This document shows, in pieces, positions 63,790-64,000 of a stretch of 64,000 bases of DNA. The stretch is from Hypericum androsaemum. Its lineage: Eukaryota > Streptophyta > Magnoliopsida > Malpighiales > Hypericaceae. The stretch is from assembly GCA_963995505.1 (NCBI GenBank), contig OZ023182.1:12082707-12146706 (forward strand). Reading direction: 5' to 3'. Below the pieces are notes generated by a model. It was given only the letters and a program-made list of their open reading frames with translations, did not search any database and was not told the DNA's origin. The translations under genes and the position numbers were made by a program. Each line of letters begins with the position of its first letter. The first letter of the stretch is position 1.

Positions 63790-64000
63790 TGGGAAGCAAA
63801 AGGACGCTTTGGCCCTCGAGGCGGGAGCCCGGATGTCGCTTTGGCCTTCAAGGTGGGAGGCCGGAAGGTGCTTTGACCTACAAGGTGGGAGGCTAGATGG
63901 TTGCTTCGACCTACAAGGCGGAAGCCCGGATGGTCACTTTGATCTTCGAGGCGGGAGCCCGGAGTGTGCTTTGTCCTTTGAAGTGGGGTGTCTGGGTTGG
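63790..64000. repeat. 33-bp tandem repeat running off the window
   Basis: Six or more units of the type GCTTTGGCCTTCAAGGTGGG then AGCCCGGATGGT, spaced 30-34 bp, with about 15-25 percent divergence. The array reaches the last base and probably continues beyond it. Confidence 0.85.

Overview
The window is a piece of a plant nuclear genome, almost certainly a eudicot. It holds GT-AG intron-rich genes, a DYW-class PPR gene, and transposons of every major plant class: Ty3 and copia LTR elements, a gag-only LTR element, LINEs, hAT, Mutator-like and PIF/Harbinger. It also has many AT-rich decayed repeats. I cannot name the species. From memory, the Arabidopsis relatives of the first and fourth genes (a Tim44-like/mL45 gene near AT5G27395 and GSH2, AT5G27380) are close neighbours, so I infer an old conserved gene pair pulled about 37 kb apart here, mostly by mobile DNA.

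Layout. 1-11.2 kb is a gene island: a 12-exon Tim44-like mitochondrial ribosomal mL45 gene (934-4488, +), an intronless DYW PPR gene (5400-7523, +) whose 3' end is triplicated in tandem, and a small unknown gene (8879-9433, +). Two copies of a pogo-like non-autonomous element and a 713-bp hAT element with a clean 8-bp target duplication bracket the second part. 11.2-31.4 kb has no intact host gene. It holds an LTR fragment, a composite repeat family in at least three copies carrying a captured single-pass membrane ORF, a 3.15-kb gag-only LTR element ending in an LTR palindrome, and a 1.02-kb Pack-MULE whose empty site survives in a paralogous repeat copy. 31.47-36.65 kb is a young full-length Ty3 element broken by one frameshift and one nonsense codon. 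36.9-38 kb is a copia relic.

40.4-41.4 kb is a 990-bp MULE with 212-bp inverted repeats, a purine-rich GGA core and eight ACGT-core motifs. It lies 159 bp upstream of a complete 12-exon glutathione synthetase gene (41525-45336, +) that contains an AT-AC U12-type intron. Then come a DUF1068 relic (minus strand) and a two-exon phosphoglycerate-mutase-like (AT74-type) gene (47809-49450, minus strand). 49.8-56 kb is a nest: a LINE with a 16-bp target duplication, split by a 4.0-kb Harbinger element that itself carries a 63-bp minisatellite. 56-64 kb is decayed LINE sequence on both strands, satellite-like repeats and two broken tRNA copies.

How it works together: the four intact named genes are housekeeping or organelle functions (mitochondrial translation, organelle RNA editing, glutathione synthesis, a histidine-phosphatase-fold enzyme). 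They do not form a pathway or operon. The novelty lies in the mobile DNA: the palindromic LTR element, the G-box-loaded MULE beside GSH2, the nested insertions that can be ordered in time, and a repeat-borne membrane microprotein ORF. All coordinates and splice sites were read by eye; no alignments or searches were run.
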